The notes under the pieces are model-generated. The model was given only the letters and a program-made list of their open reading frames with translations, did not search any database and had not been told where the DNA came from. DNA of 64,000 bases, taken from contig NW_027480422.1 of NCBI RefSeq assembly GCF_051401765.1, forward strand, positions 21,098,001-21,162,000. The letters run 5' to 3'. The stretch comes from Calliopsis andreniformis (lineage: Eukaryota > Arthropoda > Insecta > Hymenoptera > Andrenidae). Positions 13,313 through 26,100 of this stretch are shown here, piece after piece. The position numbers were made by a program, and so were the translations under genes. Position 1 is the stretch's first letter, and each line of letters begins with the position of its first letter.

Positions 13313-14459
13313 GCCGTAGCTATTCGATGTGGTGGAGCAATGCCCTAGAGTGAAGCCTAGGATGCCCGCAACGTAGAAATGACCATATCTTTCACACTGT
13401 TTGCAATAATTCCTGTTATACAAGGGAAAAACTGTTGTATTTATATTGTCTTTTATGCTTCTGGCGTTGACCTCCTGGGCCCTAACTATTCTATCTGGAG
13501 GAGCAGCGCCCTAGAGTGAAGCCTAGGTTGCCCGGAATGCAGAAATGACCATCACTTTCACACTGGTTGCAATTATTCCTTTTATGCGATGGAAAAACTG
13601 TTGTATTTTTATTGTATTTTATGCTTCTTGCGTTTACTTCTAAGTCCCTAACTATTCGGTCTGGTGGAGCAACGCCCTAGAGCGAAACCTAGGTTGCCCG
13701 CAACGTAGAAATGACCATAACTTTCACACTGGTTGCAATTATTCCTGTTATACGATGGAAAAACTGTTGCATTTTTATTGTATTTTATTCTTCTGCCGTT
13801 AAATTCTAAGTCCCGAACTATGCGATCTGGTGGAGCAACGCCGTACAGATAAGCCTAGGTTGCCCGGAACGTAGAAATGACCTTTACTTTCACACTATTT
13901 GCAAATATACATCATATACGATATAAAAGCTGTTGTATTTATATTGTATTTTACGCTTCTGGCGCTGACTTCTAAGGCACTAACTATTCGATCTGGGGGA
14001 GCAACGCACTAGAGTGAAGCCTAGGTTACCCGGAACGTAGAAATGACCATTACCTTCACGTTTGTTGCAATTATTCCTGTTATACGATGGGCAAACTGTT
14101 GGATTTTGATTGAACTTTATGCTTCTGGCGTTGACTTCTAAGGCCCTATGTATTCGATCTGGTGGAGCAATGCCTCAGAGTTAAGTCTAGGATGCCCGGA
14201 ACGTAGAAATGGCCATTACTTTCACACTGGTTGCAATTATTCCTTTTATACGATGGAAAAACTGTTGTATTTTTACTGTATTTTATGCTTCTGGCGTTGA
14301 TTTCCTAGGCCCTAACTATTTGATCTGGTGGAGCACCGTCCTGTAGTGAAGCCTAGGCTGCCCGGAAAGTAGAAATGACCGTTACTCTCACACTGTTTGC
14401 AAATATACGTTATATACGATAGAAAAGCTGTTGTATTTATATTGTATTTTATGCTTCGC

Positions 14460-17400
14460 GCGTTGACTTCTTAGGCCCTCACTATTTGATCTGGTGGAGC
14501 AACGCCCTGGAGTTAAGCCAAGGTTGCGCGGAACGTAGAAATCACCATTACTCTTACACTCGTTGCAATTATTCCTGTTATATACGATGGAAAAACTGTT
14601 GTATTTATTTTGTATTTGGTGCTCCTGGCGTTGACTTCTTGGGCCCTAGCTATTGGATCTGGTGGAACAACGCCCTAGAGTGAAGCCTAGGTTGCCCGGA
14701 ACGTAGAAATGACCATAACATTCATACTGGTTGCAATTATTCGTTTTATACGATGGAAAAACTGTTGTACTTTTATTTTATTTTATGCTTCTGGCGTTGA
14801 CTTCTAAGTCCCTAGCTATTCGATCTGGTGGAGCAACGCCCTAGAGTGAAGCCTAGGTTGCCCGGAACGAAGAAATGACCATCACCTTCACTCTGGTTGC
14901 AATTATTCCTGTTATCCGATGGAAAAACTGTTGTATTTATATTATATTTTATGCCTCTGGCGTTGACTCCTTAGACCCTAACTATTCGACCTGGTGGAGC
15001 AACGCCCTAGATGGTAGCCTAGGTTGCCCGGAACGTAGAAGTGACCATTACCTTCACACTGTTTGCGATTATTCATTTTATACGATGGTAAAGCTGTTGC
15101 ATTCATGTTGTATTTTATTCTTCTGGCGTTGAATTCTAAGTCCATAGCTATTCGATCTGGTGGAGCAACGCCCTAGAGTGATGCCTAGGTTACCCGGAAC
15201 GTAGAAATGACCAGTACTTTCACACTGGTCGCAGTTATTCCTGTTATACCATGGAAAAACTGTTGCATTTTTACTGTATTTTATGCTTCTGGCGTTGTAT
15301 TCAAAGTCCCTAACTATTCGATCTGATGGAGCAACGCCCTGGAGTTAAGCCAAGGTTGCGCGGAACGTAGAAATCACCATTACTCTTACACTCGTTGCAA
15401 TTATTCGTTTTATACGATGGAAAAATTGTTGTACTGATATCATATTTTAAGCTTCTGGCGTTGACTTCTTAGGCCCTACCTATTCGACCTGGTGGAACAA
15501 CGCCCTAGAGTGAGGCCCAGGTTGCCCGGAACGTAGAAATGACCAATACTTTCAGACTGTTTGCAATTATTCATTTTATACAATGGAGAAGCTGTTGTAT
15601 TTATATTGTATTTTATGCTTCTGGCGTTGACTCCTAAGGCCCTAACTCTTCGACGTAGTGGTGCAACGCCCTAGAGCGAAGCCTAGGTTGCCCGGAACGT
15701 AGAAATGACCATTACTTTCACACTGGCTGCAATTATTCTTGTTATACGATGGAAAAACTGTTGTATTTATTTTGTATTTTATGCCTCTGACGTTGACTCC
15801 TAAGGCCGTAGCTGTTCGATGTGGTGGAGCAACGCCCTAGAGTGAAGCCTAGGTCGCCCGAAACGTAGAAATGACCATTACTTTCACTCTGGTTGCAATT
15901 ATTCCTTTGATACGATGAAAAAACTGTTCTATTTTTATTGTATTTTATACTTAAGGCGGTGACTTCTAAGGCCGTAGCTAATCGATGTGGTGGGGCAACG
16001 CCCTATAGTGAAGACTAGGTTGCCCGGAACGCAGAAATGGCCATTACTTTCACACTGGTTGCAATTATTAGTTTTATACGATGGAAAAACTGTTGTATTT
16101 TTATTGTATTTTATGCATCTGGCTTTGACTTCTTAGGCCCTAACTATTCGGTCTGGTGGAGCAACGCCCTAGAGTGAAGCCTAGGTTGCCCGGAACGTGG
16201 AAGTGACCATTACCTTCACACTGCTTGCGATTATTCCTTTTATACGATGGAAAAACTGTTGTATTTTTATTGTGTTTTATGCTTCTGGCGTTGTATTCAA
16301 AGCCCTTAACTATTCGATCTGGTGCAGCAACGACCTGGAGTTAAGGCTAGGTTTCCCGGAACGTAGAAATGACCATAACTTTCACACTGTATGCAATCAT
16401 TCATTTTATACGATGGAAAAGAAGTGGTATTTATATTGTATTTTATGCTTCTAGAGTTGACTTCTAAGGACGTAGCTATTCGATGTGGTGGAGCAACGCC
16501 CAAGAGAGAAACCTAGGTTGCCCGGAACGTAGAAATGACCGTTACTTTCACACTCTTTGCAAATATACATCATATACGATGTAAAAGCTGTTGTATTTAT
16601 ATTGTACTTTATGCTTCTGGCGTTGACTTCTAAGGCCGTAGCTATTCGATGTGGTGGGGCAACGCCCTAGAGTGAAGCCTAGGTTTCTCGGAACGCAGAA
16701 ATGGCCATTACTTTCACACGGGTTGCAATTATTCGTTTTATACGATGGAAAAGCTGTTGTATTTATTTTGTGTTTGGTGCTTCTGTCGTTGACTTCTTAG
16801 GCCCTAGCTATTGGATCTGGTGGACCAACGTCCTAGAGTGAACCCTGTGTTGCCCGGAACGTGGTAATGACCATCGCCTTCACATTTGTTGCAACCATTC
16901 CGTTATACGATGGAAAAACTGTTGTACTTTTATTGTATTTTAGGTTTCGGGCGTTGACTTCTAAGGCCCTAGCTATTCTATCTGGTGGAGCAACGCCCTA
17001 GAGTGAAGCAAAGGTCGCCCGAAACGTAGAAATGACCATTACTTTCACTCTGGTGGCAATTATTCCAGTTATACGATGAAAAAACTGTTCAATATTTATT
17101 GTATTTTAAGCTTAAGGCGGTGACTTCTAAGACCGTAGCTACTCGATGTGGAGGGGCAACGCCCTAGAGTGAAGCCTAGGTTGCCCGGAACGCAGAAATG
17201 GCCATTACTTTCACACTGGTTGCAATTATGCCTTTTATACGATGGAAAAGCTGTTGTATTTTTATTGTATTTTAGGCTTCTGGCGTTGACTTCGAAGTCC
17301 CTAGCTATTCGATCTGGTGGAGCAACGCCCTACATTTAAGCCTAGGTAGCCCGGAACGTAGAAATGACCTTTACTTTCACACTGTTTGCAAATATACATC

Positions 17401-19180
17401 ATATACGATGAAAAAACTGTTGTATTTTTATCGTATTTTATGCTTCAGACGTTGACTTCTAAGGCCGTAGCTATTCGATGTGGCGGAGCAACGCCCTAGA
17501 GTGAAGCCTAGCTTGCCCGGAACGTAGAAATGACCATTACTTCCTCACTGTTTGCAATTATTCATTTTATACATGGAAAAACTGTTGTACATATATCGTA
17601 TTTTATGCTCCTGGCGTTGACTTCTTAGGCCCGAACTATTCGATATGGTGGAACAACGCCCTAGTGTGAAGCCTAGGTTGCCCGGAACGTAGAAATGACC
17701 ATAACTATCAGACTGGTTGCAATTATCCGTTTTATACGATGGAAAGACTGTTGTATTTATATTGTATTTTATAGTTATGGCGTTGTCTTCTAGGGCCGTA
17801 GCTATTCGAGGTGGTTGAGCAACGCCCTAGAGTGAAGCCTAGGTGGCCCGGAACGTAGAAATGACCATAGTTTTCATACTGGTTGCAATTATTAGTATTA
17901 TGCGATGGAAAAACTGTTGCATTTATTTTGTATTTGGTGCTCCTGGCGTTGACGTCTTAGGCCCTAACTGTTGGATGTGGTGGCCCAACGCCATAGAGTG
18001 AAGCCTAGGTTGCCCGGAACGTAGAAATGACTGTATCTTTCAGACTGGTTGCAATTATTCCTGTTATACGATGAAAAAAATATTGTATTCTTATTTTATT
18101 TTAGGCTTCAGGCGTTGACTTCTAAGGCCCTAACTATTCGGTGTGGTGGAGCAACGCCCTAGAGCAAAACCTAGGTTGCCCGGAACGTATAAATGACCAT
18201 TACCTACACGCATGTTGCAATTATTCCTGTTATACGATAGACAATATGTTGGATTTTGATTGTACTTTATGCTTCTGGCGTTGGCTTCTAAGTCCCTATG
18301 TATTGGATCTGGTGGAGCAACGCCCTGGAGTTAAGCCAAGGTTACCCGGAACGTAGAAATGACCCGTACTTTCACACTGGTCGCAGTTATTCCTGTTATA
18401 CAATGGAAAAACTGTTGTATTTATTTTGTATTTTATGCTTCGGGCGTTGGCTTTTCAGGCCCTAACTATTCGATCTGGTGGAGCAACGCCCTAGAGCAAA
18501 ACGTAGGTTGCCCGGAACGTAGAAATGACCATTACCTTCAGGCTTGTTGCAATTATTCCTGTTATACGATGGACAAACTGTTGGATTTTGATTGTACTTT
18601 ATTCTTCTGGCGTTGACTTTTAAGTCCCTATGTATTAGATCTGGTGGAGCAATGCCTAAGAGTTAAGTCTAGGATGCCCGGAACGTAGAAATGGCCATTA
18701 CTTTCACACTGGTTGCAATTATTCGTTTTATACGATGGAAAAGCTGTTGCATTTATATTGTATTTTATGCTTCTGGCGTTGACTTCTTAGGCCCTAACTA
18801 TTCGATCTGGTGGAACAACTCCCTAGAGTGAAGCCTAGGTTGCCCGGAACGTAGAAATGACCTTTACTTTCACACTGTTTGCAAGTATAAATTATATACG
18901 ATGGAAAAGCTGTTGTATTTATATTGTATTTTATGCTTCTGGCGTTGTCTTCGTAGGCACTAACTATTCGATCTTGTGGAGCAATGCTCTAGAGTAAAGC
19001 CTAGGTTGCCCGGAACGTAGAAATGACCATAACTATCAGACTGGTTGCAGTTACTCGTTTTATAGAATGGAATGACTGTTGTATTTATATTGTATTTTAT
19101 AGTTATGGCGTTGTCTTCTAGGGCCGTAGCTATTCGATGTGGTTGAGCAACGCCCTAGAGTGAAGCCTAGGTTGCCCGGA
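14460..19180. repeat. Block C: diverged monomers without a clear higher-order unit
   Basis: About 28 monomers that differ more from each other than those in blocks B, E or F. I found only short local copies: a distinctive GTTAAGCCAAGG-TTGCGCGG monomer near 14513 and again near 15345 (832 bp, 5 monomers plus 2), and the AGAGCAAAAC unit at 18161 with its relative at 18493 (332 bp, 2 monomers). Small length changes are frequent: a TA insertion near 14581, a lost T near 16900, and a lost G near 17573. Inferred: older or less homogenised satellite, or a flank of a more active HOR. No gene is present. Confidence 0.8.
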
Positions 19181-22100
19181 ACATAGAAATGACCAGTACT
19201 TTCACACTGGTTGCAGCTTTCCTGTTATACGATGGAAAAACTGTTGCATGTTTATTGTATTTTATGCTTCTGGCGTTGTATTCAAAGTCCCTAACTATTC
19301 GATCTGGTGGAGCAATGCCCTGGAGTTAAGCCTAGGTTGCCTGGAACGTAGAAATGACCATAACTTTCACACTGGTTGCAATTATTTGTTTTATACAATG
19401 GAAAAACTGTTCTATATATTTTGTATTTTATGCTTCGGGCGTTGACATCTAAGGCCCTAACTATTCGATCTGGTGAAGCAACGCTCTAGAGTGAAGCTGA
19501 GGTTGCCCAGAACGTGGAAATGACCATTACCTTCACACTGCTTGCAATTATACATTTTATACGATTGAAAAACTGTTGTACGTATGTTGTATTTTATTCT
19601 TCCGGCACTGAATTCTAAGTCCCTAGCTATTCGAGCAGGTGCAGCAACGCTCTAGAGTGAAGCCTAGGTTACCCGTAACATGGAAATGACCAGTACTTTC
19701 ACACTGGTTGCAGTTATTCCTGTTATACGATGGAAAAACTGTTGCATTTTTATTGTATATTATGCTTCTGGCGTTGACTCCTAAGTCCCTAACTATGCGA
19801 TCTGGTGGAGCAACGACCTAGAGTTAAGCCTAGGTTGCCGCGAACGTAGAAATGACCATAACTTTCACACTGGTTGCAATTGTTCGTTTTATACAATGGA
19901 AAAACTGTTCTAATTATTGTGTATTTTATTCTTCTGGCGCTGAATTCTAAGTCCCTAGCTATTCGATCTGGTGGAGCAACGACCTAGAGTGAAGCCTAGG
20001 TTACCGGGAACATAGAAATGACCAGTACTTTCACACTGGTTGCAATCATTCGTTTTATACAATGGAAAAACTGTTCTATTTATTTTGTATTTTATGCTTC
20101 GGGAGTCGACATCTAAGGCCCTAACTATTCGATCTTGTGGAGCAACGCTCTAGAGTGAAGCCTACGTTGCCCGGAACGTAGAAATGACCATTACTTTCAC
20201 ACCTGTTGCAATTATTCCTTTTCTACGATGGAATAACTGTTGTATTTTTATTGTATTTTATGCTTCTGGCGTTGACTTCTAAGTCTCTAGCTATTCGATC
20301 TGGTGGAGCAAGGCACTCGAGCGAAGTCTAGGTTGCCCGGAACGTAGAAATGGCCTGTACTTTCAAACTGGTGGCAATTATTCCTGTTATACTATGGAAA
20401 AACTGTTGCATTTTTATTGCATTTTATGCTTCTGGCTTTAAATTCTAAGTCCCTAACTATGTGATCTGGTGGAGCAACGCCCTACAGTTAAGCCTAGGTT
20501 GCCCGGAACATAGAAATGACAATAACTTTCACACTGGTTGCAATTACTCGTTTTATACAATGGAAAAACTGTACTATTTATTTTGTATTTTATGCTTCGG
20601 GCGTTGACATCTAAGGCCCTAACTATTCGATCTGGGGTAGCAACGCTCCAGAGTGAAGCCTAGGTTGCCCGGAACATAGAAATGACCATTACCTTCACAC
20701 TGCTTGCAATTATACATTTTATACGATGGAAAAGCTGTTGTACTTATGCTGTATTTTATTCTTCTGGCGTTGAATTCTAAGTCCCTAGCTATTCGATCTG
20801 GTGGAGCAATGCCCTAGAGTGATGCCTAGGTTACCCGGAACATAGAAATGACCAGTACTTTCACACTGGTTGCAGCTTTCCTGTTATACGATGGAAAAAC
20901 AGTTGCATTGTTATTGTATTTTATGCTTTTGGCGTTGTATTCAAAGTCCCTAACTATTCGATCTGGTGGAGCAATGCCCTGGACTTAAGCCTAGGTTGCC
21001 TGGAACGTAGAAATGACCATAACATTCACACTGGTTGCAATTATTCGTTTTATACAATGGAAAAACTGTTCTATTTATTTTGAATTTTATGCTTCGGCCG
21101 TTTACTTCTAAGGCCCTAGCTATTCGATCTGGTGGAGCAACGCTCTAGAGTGAAGCTGAGGTTGCCCAGAACGTGGAAATGACCATTACCTTCACACTGC
21201 TTGCAATTATACATTTTATACGATGGAAAAACTGTTGTACGTATGTTGTATTTTATTCTTCTGGCACTGAATTCTAAGTCCCTAGCTATTCGATCAGGGG
21301 GAGCAACGCTCTAGAGTGAAGCCTAGGTTACCCGTAACATGGAAATGACCAGTACTTTCGCACTGGTTGCAGTTATTCCTGTTATACGATGGGAAAACTG
21401 TTGCATTTTTATTGTATTTTATGCTTCTGGCGTTGACTTCTAAGTCCCTAACTATGCGATCTGGTGGAGCAACGCCCTACAGTTAAGCCTAGGTTGCCGC
21501 GAAAGTAGAAATGACCATAACTTTCACACTGGTTGCAATTATTCGTTTTATACAATGGAAAAACTGTTCTAATTATTGTGTATTTTATGCTTCTGGCGTT
21601 GACTTCTAACGCCCTAACTATTCGATCTGGTGGAGCAACGCTCTAGAGTGATGCCTAGGTTGCCCAGAATGTAGAAATGACCATTACCTTCACACTGCTT
21701 GCAATTATACATTTCATACGATGGAAAAGCTGTTGTACTTATGCTGTATTTTATTCTTCTGGCGTTGAATTCTAAGTCCCTAGCTATTCGATCTGGTGGA
21801 GCAATGCCCTAGAGTGAAGCCTAGCTTACCCGGAACATAGAAATGACCAGTACTTTCACACTGGTTGCAGCTTTCCTGTTATACGATGGAAAAACTGTTG
21901 CATTTTTACTGTATTTTATGCTTCTGGCGTTGTATTCAAAGTCCCTAACTATTCGATCTGGTGGAGCAACGCCCTACAGCGAGACCTAGGTTGCCCGGGA
22001 CGTAGAAATGACCTTTACTTTCTCACTGTTTGCAAATATACATTATATACGATGGAAAAGCTGTTGTATTTATATTGTATTTTATGCTTCTGGCGTTGTA

Positions 22101-23145
22101 TTCAAACTTCCTAACTATTCGATCTGGTGGAGCAATGCCCTGGAGTTAAGCCTAGGTTGCCTGGAACGTAGAAATGACCATAACTTTCACACTGGTTGCA
22201 ATTATTTGTTTTATACAATGGAAAAACTGTTCTATTTATTTTGTATTTTATGCTTCGGGCGTTGACATATAAGGCCCTAACTATTCGATCTGGTGAAGCA
22301 ACGCTCTAGAGTGAAGCCTAGTTTGCCCGGAACGTAGAAATGGCCATTACTTTCACACTGGTTGCAATTATTCCGTTTATACGATGGAAAAAGTGTTGTA
22401 CATAAATCGTATTTTATTCTTCTGGCGTTGACTTCTTAGGACCTGACAATTCGATCTCGTGGAACAACGCCCTACAGTGAAGCCTAGGTTGCCCGGAACG
22501 TAGAAATGACCTTTACTTTCACACTGTTTGCAAATATACATTACATACGATGGAAAAGCTGTTGTATTTATATAGTATTTTATGCTTCTGGCGTTGTGTT
22601 CTTAGGCCCTAACTACTCTATCTGGTGGAGCAAGGCACTCGAGCGAAGCCTAGATTGCCCGGAACGTAGAAATGGCCTGTACTTTCAAACTGGTGGCAAT
22701 TATTCCTGTTATACTATGGAAGAACTGTTGCATTTTTATTGCATTTTATGCTTCTGGCTTTAAATTCTAAGTCCCTAACTATGTGATCTGGTGGAGCAAC
22801 GCCCTACAGTTAAGCCTAGGTTGCCCGGAACATAGAAATGACAATAACTTTCACACTCGTTGCAATTATTCGTTTTATACAATGGAAAAACTGTACTATT
22901 TATTTTGTATTTTATGCTTCGGGCGTTGACATCTAAGGCCCTAACTATTCGATCTGGGGTAGCAACGCTCCAGAGTGAAGACTAGGTTGCCCGGAACATA
23001 GAAATGACCATTACCTTCACACTGCTTGCAATTATACATTTTATACGATGGAAAAGCTGTTGTACTTATGCTGTATTTTATTCTTCTGGCGTTGAATTCT
23101 AAGTCCCTAGCTATTCGATCTGGTGGAGCAATGCCCTAGAGTGAT
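19181..23145. repeat. Block D: mosaic of 10-, 14- and 17-mer spaced copies
   Basis: The diagnostic one-base-short variant GCAGCTTTCCTG occurs at 19213, 20872 and 21867. The GCTGAGGTTGCCCAGAACG unit at 19496 recurs at 21155 (1,659 bp, 10 monomers minus 1). The CAAGGCACTCGAGCGAAG unit at 20309 recurs at 22631 (2,322 bp, 14 monomers minus 2), and 20295-20845 aligns with 22617-23167. A TGGAGTTAAG unit at 19321 recurs at 22141 (2,820 bp, 17 monomers minus 2). These competing spacings show a mosaic rather than one clean HOR. A relative of this block reappears at 33377-35600. Confidence 0.82.
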
Positions 23146-26100
23146 GCCTAGGTTACCCGGAACGTAGAAATGACCAGTACTTTCACACTGGTTGCAGTTA
23201 TTCCTCTTATACGATGGAAAAACTGTTGCATTTTTTTGTATTTTATGCTTCTGGCGTTGAATTCTAAGTCCCTAACTATGCGATCTGGTGGAGTAACGCC
23301 CTACAGTTAAGTCTAGGTTGCCCGGAACGTAGAAATGACCTTTACTTTCACACTGTTTGCAAATATACATTATATACGATGGAAAATCTGTTGTATTTAT
23401 ATTGTATTTTATGCTTCTGGCGTTGACTTCTTAGGCCCTAACTATTCGATCTGGTGGAACGACGCCCTAGAGTGAAGCCTAGGTTGCCCGGAACGTAGAA
23501 ATGACCTTTACTTTCACACTGTTTGTGGTTATTCATTTTATACGATGGTAAAACTGTTTAACTTATGATGTATTTTATTCTTCTGGCGTTGAATTCTAAG
23601 TCCCGAGCTATTCGATCTGGTGGAGCGAAGCCCTAGAATAAAGCCTAGGTTACCCGAAACGTAGAATTGACCAGTACTTTCACACTGGTTGCAGTTATTC
23701 CTGTTATAGAATGGAAAAACTCTTGCATTTTTATTGTATTTTATGCTTCTGGCGTTGTATTCAAAGTCCCTAACTATGCGATCTGGTGGAGCAACGCCCT
23801 ACAGTTAAGCCTAGGTTGCCTGGAACGTAGGAATGACCTTTACTTTGACGCTCTTTGCAAATATACATCATAGTCGATGGAAAAGCTGTTGTATTTATAT
23901 TGTATTTTATGCTTCTGGCGTCGGCTTCTTAGGCCCTAACTATTCGATCTGTTGGAACAACGCCCTGGAGTGAAGCCTAGGTTGCCCGGAATGTAGAAAT
24001 GACCATTACATTCACGCTGTTGCAATTATACATTTTATACGATGGAAAAACTGCTGTACTTATGTTGTAGTTTATTCTACTGGCGTTGACTTCTTAGGCC
24101 CTAACTATTCGATCTGGTGGAGCAACACCCTAGAGTGAAGCATAGGTTGCCCGGAACGTAGAAACGACCATTACCTCACACTGTTTGCGATTATTCATTT
24201 TATACGATGGTAAAACTGTTGTACAAATATCGTGTTTTATGATTCTGGCGTTGACTTCTTAGTCCCTAGCTATTCGGTCAGGTGGAGCATCGCCCTACGG
24301 TGAAGCCTAGGTTGCCCGGAACGTAGAAATGACCATTACCTCGCACTGTTTGCAAATATACATTATATACCATGGAAAAGCTGTTGTATCTATTTTGTAT
24401 TTTATGCTTCTGGCGCTGACTTCTTAGGTCCTAACTATTGGATCTGGTGGAGCAACGCCCAGGTGTGAAGCCTAGGTTGCGCGGAACGTAGAAATGACCA
24501 TTACCTCGCACTGTTTGCGATTATTCATTTTATACGATGGTAAAACTGTTGTACAAATATCGTGTTTTATGCTTCTGGCGTTGACTTCTTAGGTCCTAAC
24601 TATTGGATCTGGAGGAGCAACGCCCAGGTGTGAAGCCTAGGTTGCCCGGAATGTAGAAATGACCATAGCTTTCACACTGGTTGCAATTATTCCTGTTATA
24701 CAAGGGAAAAAATGTTGTATTTATATTGTATTTTATGCTTCTGGCGTTGAATTCTTAGGCCCTAACTATTCGATCTGGTGGAGCAACGCCCTAGAGTGAA
24801 GCCTAGGTTGCCCGGAATGAAGAAATGACCATCGCCTTCACATTGGCGGCAATTATTCTTGTTATACAATGGAAAAACTGTTGTATTTATTTTGTATTTT
24901 ATGCTTCAGCCGTTGACTTCTAAGGCCGTAGCTATTCGATGATGTGGAGCAATGCCCTAGAGTGAAGCCTAGGTTGCACGGAAAGTAGAAATGACCATTA
25001 TTTCCACACTGTTTGCAATTATTCATTTTATGCAATGGAAAAACTGTTGTATTTATATTGTGTTTTATGCTTCTGGCGTTGACATCCTGGGCCCTAACTA
25101 TTCTATCTGGAGGAGCAACGCCCTATAGTAAAGCCTAGGTTGCCCGGAATGCAGAAATGACCATCGCTTTCACACTGGTGGCAATTATTCCTGTTATACG
25201 ATGGAAAAACTTTTGTATTTTTATTTTTATTTTATGCTGCGGTCGTTGACTTCTAAGGTCCTAACTATTGGATCTGGTGGAGCAACGCCTTAGGGTGAGG
25301 CCTAGGTTGCCCGGAACGTAGAAATGACCATAACTTTCATACTGGTTGCAATTATTCCTGTTATACGGTGGAAAAGCTGTAGTATTTATATTGTATTTAA
25401 TGCTTCTGGCGTTGACTTCTAAGGCCATAGCTATTCGATGTGGTCGAGCAACGGCCTAGAGTGAAGCCTAGGTTGCCCGGAATGAAGAAGTGACCATCAC
25501 TTTCACACTGGTGGCAATTATTCTTGCTATACGATGGAAAAACTGTTGTATTTATTTTGTATTTTATGCTTCAGCCGTTGACTTCTAAGGCCGTAGCTAT
25601 TCGATGTGGTGGAGCAACGCCCTAGAGTGAAGCCTAGGTTGCCCGGAAAGTAGAAATGACCATTACTTCCACACTGTTTGCAATTATTCACTTTATACAA
25701 TGGAAAAACTGTTGTATTTATATTGTTTTTTATAGTTATGGGGTCGACATCTAAGGCCGTAGCTATTCGATGTGGTGGAGCAATGCCCTAGAGTGAAGCC
25801 TAGGATGCCCGCAACGTAGAAATGACCATATCTTTCGCACTGTTTGCAATTATTCCTGTTATACGATTGAAAAACTGTTGTATTTATATTGTATTTTATG
25901 CTTCTGGCGTTGACTTCTAAGGCCGCAGCTATTCGATGTGGTCGAGCAACGCCCTAGAGTGAAGCCTAGGTTGCCCGAAACATAGAATTGACCATATCTT
26001 ACGCACTGGCTGCAATTATTCCTGTTATACGATGGAAAAGCTGTTGTATTTATATTGTATTTTATGCTTCTGGCATTGACTTCTAAGGCCCTAACTATTC

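Larger units (their letters stand above)
8318..14459. repeat. Block B copy 2: same HOR expanded to 37 monomers (6,142 bp)
   Basis: This copy starts and ends at the same monomer position as copy 1 (GCGTTGACT at 8318 and at 14460) but is 6,142 bp long, exactly 37 x 166. The extra length comes from nested changes: a 4-mer repeated at 664 bp, a skip of about three monomers near 11150 (material like 6160-6660 is missing), and an 11-mer tandem duplication. The tail (about 13400-14459) again follows copy 1 (about 7260-8317) at 6,142 bp, after an earlier stretch at 6,308 bp (38 monomers, 7021 with 13329). One monomer was therefore lost near 13390. Confidence 0.88.
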
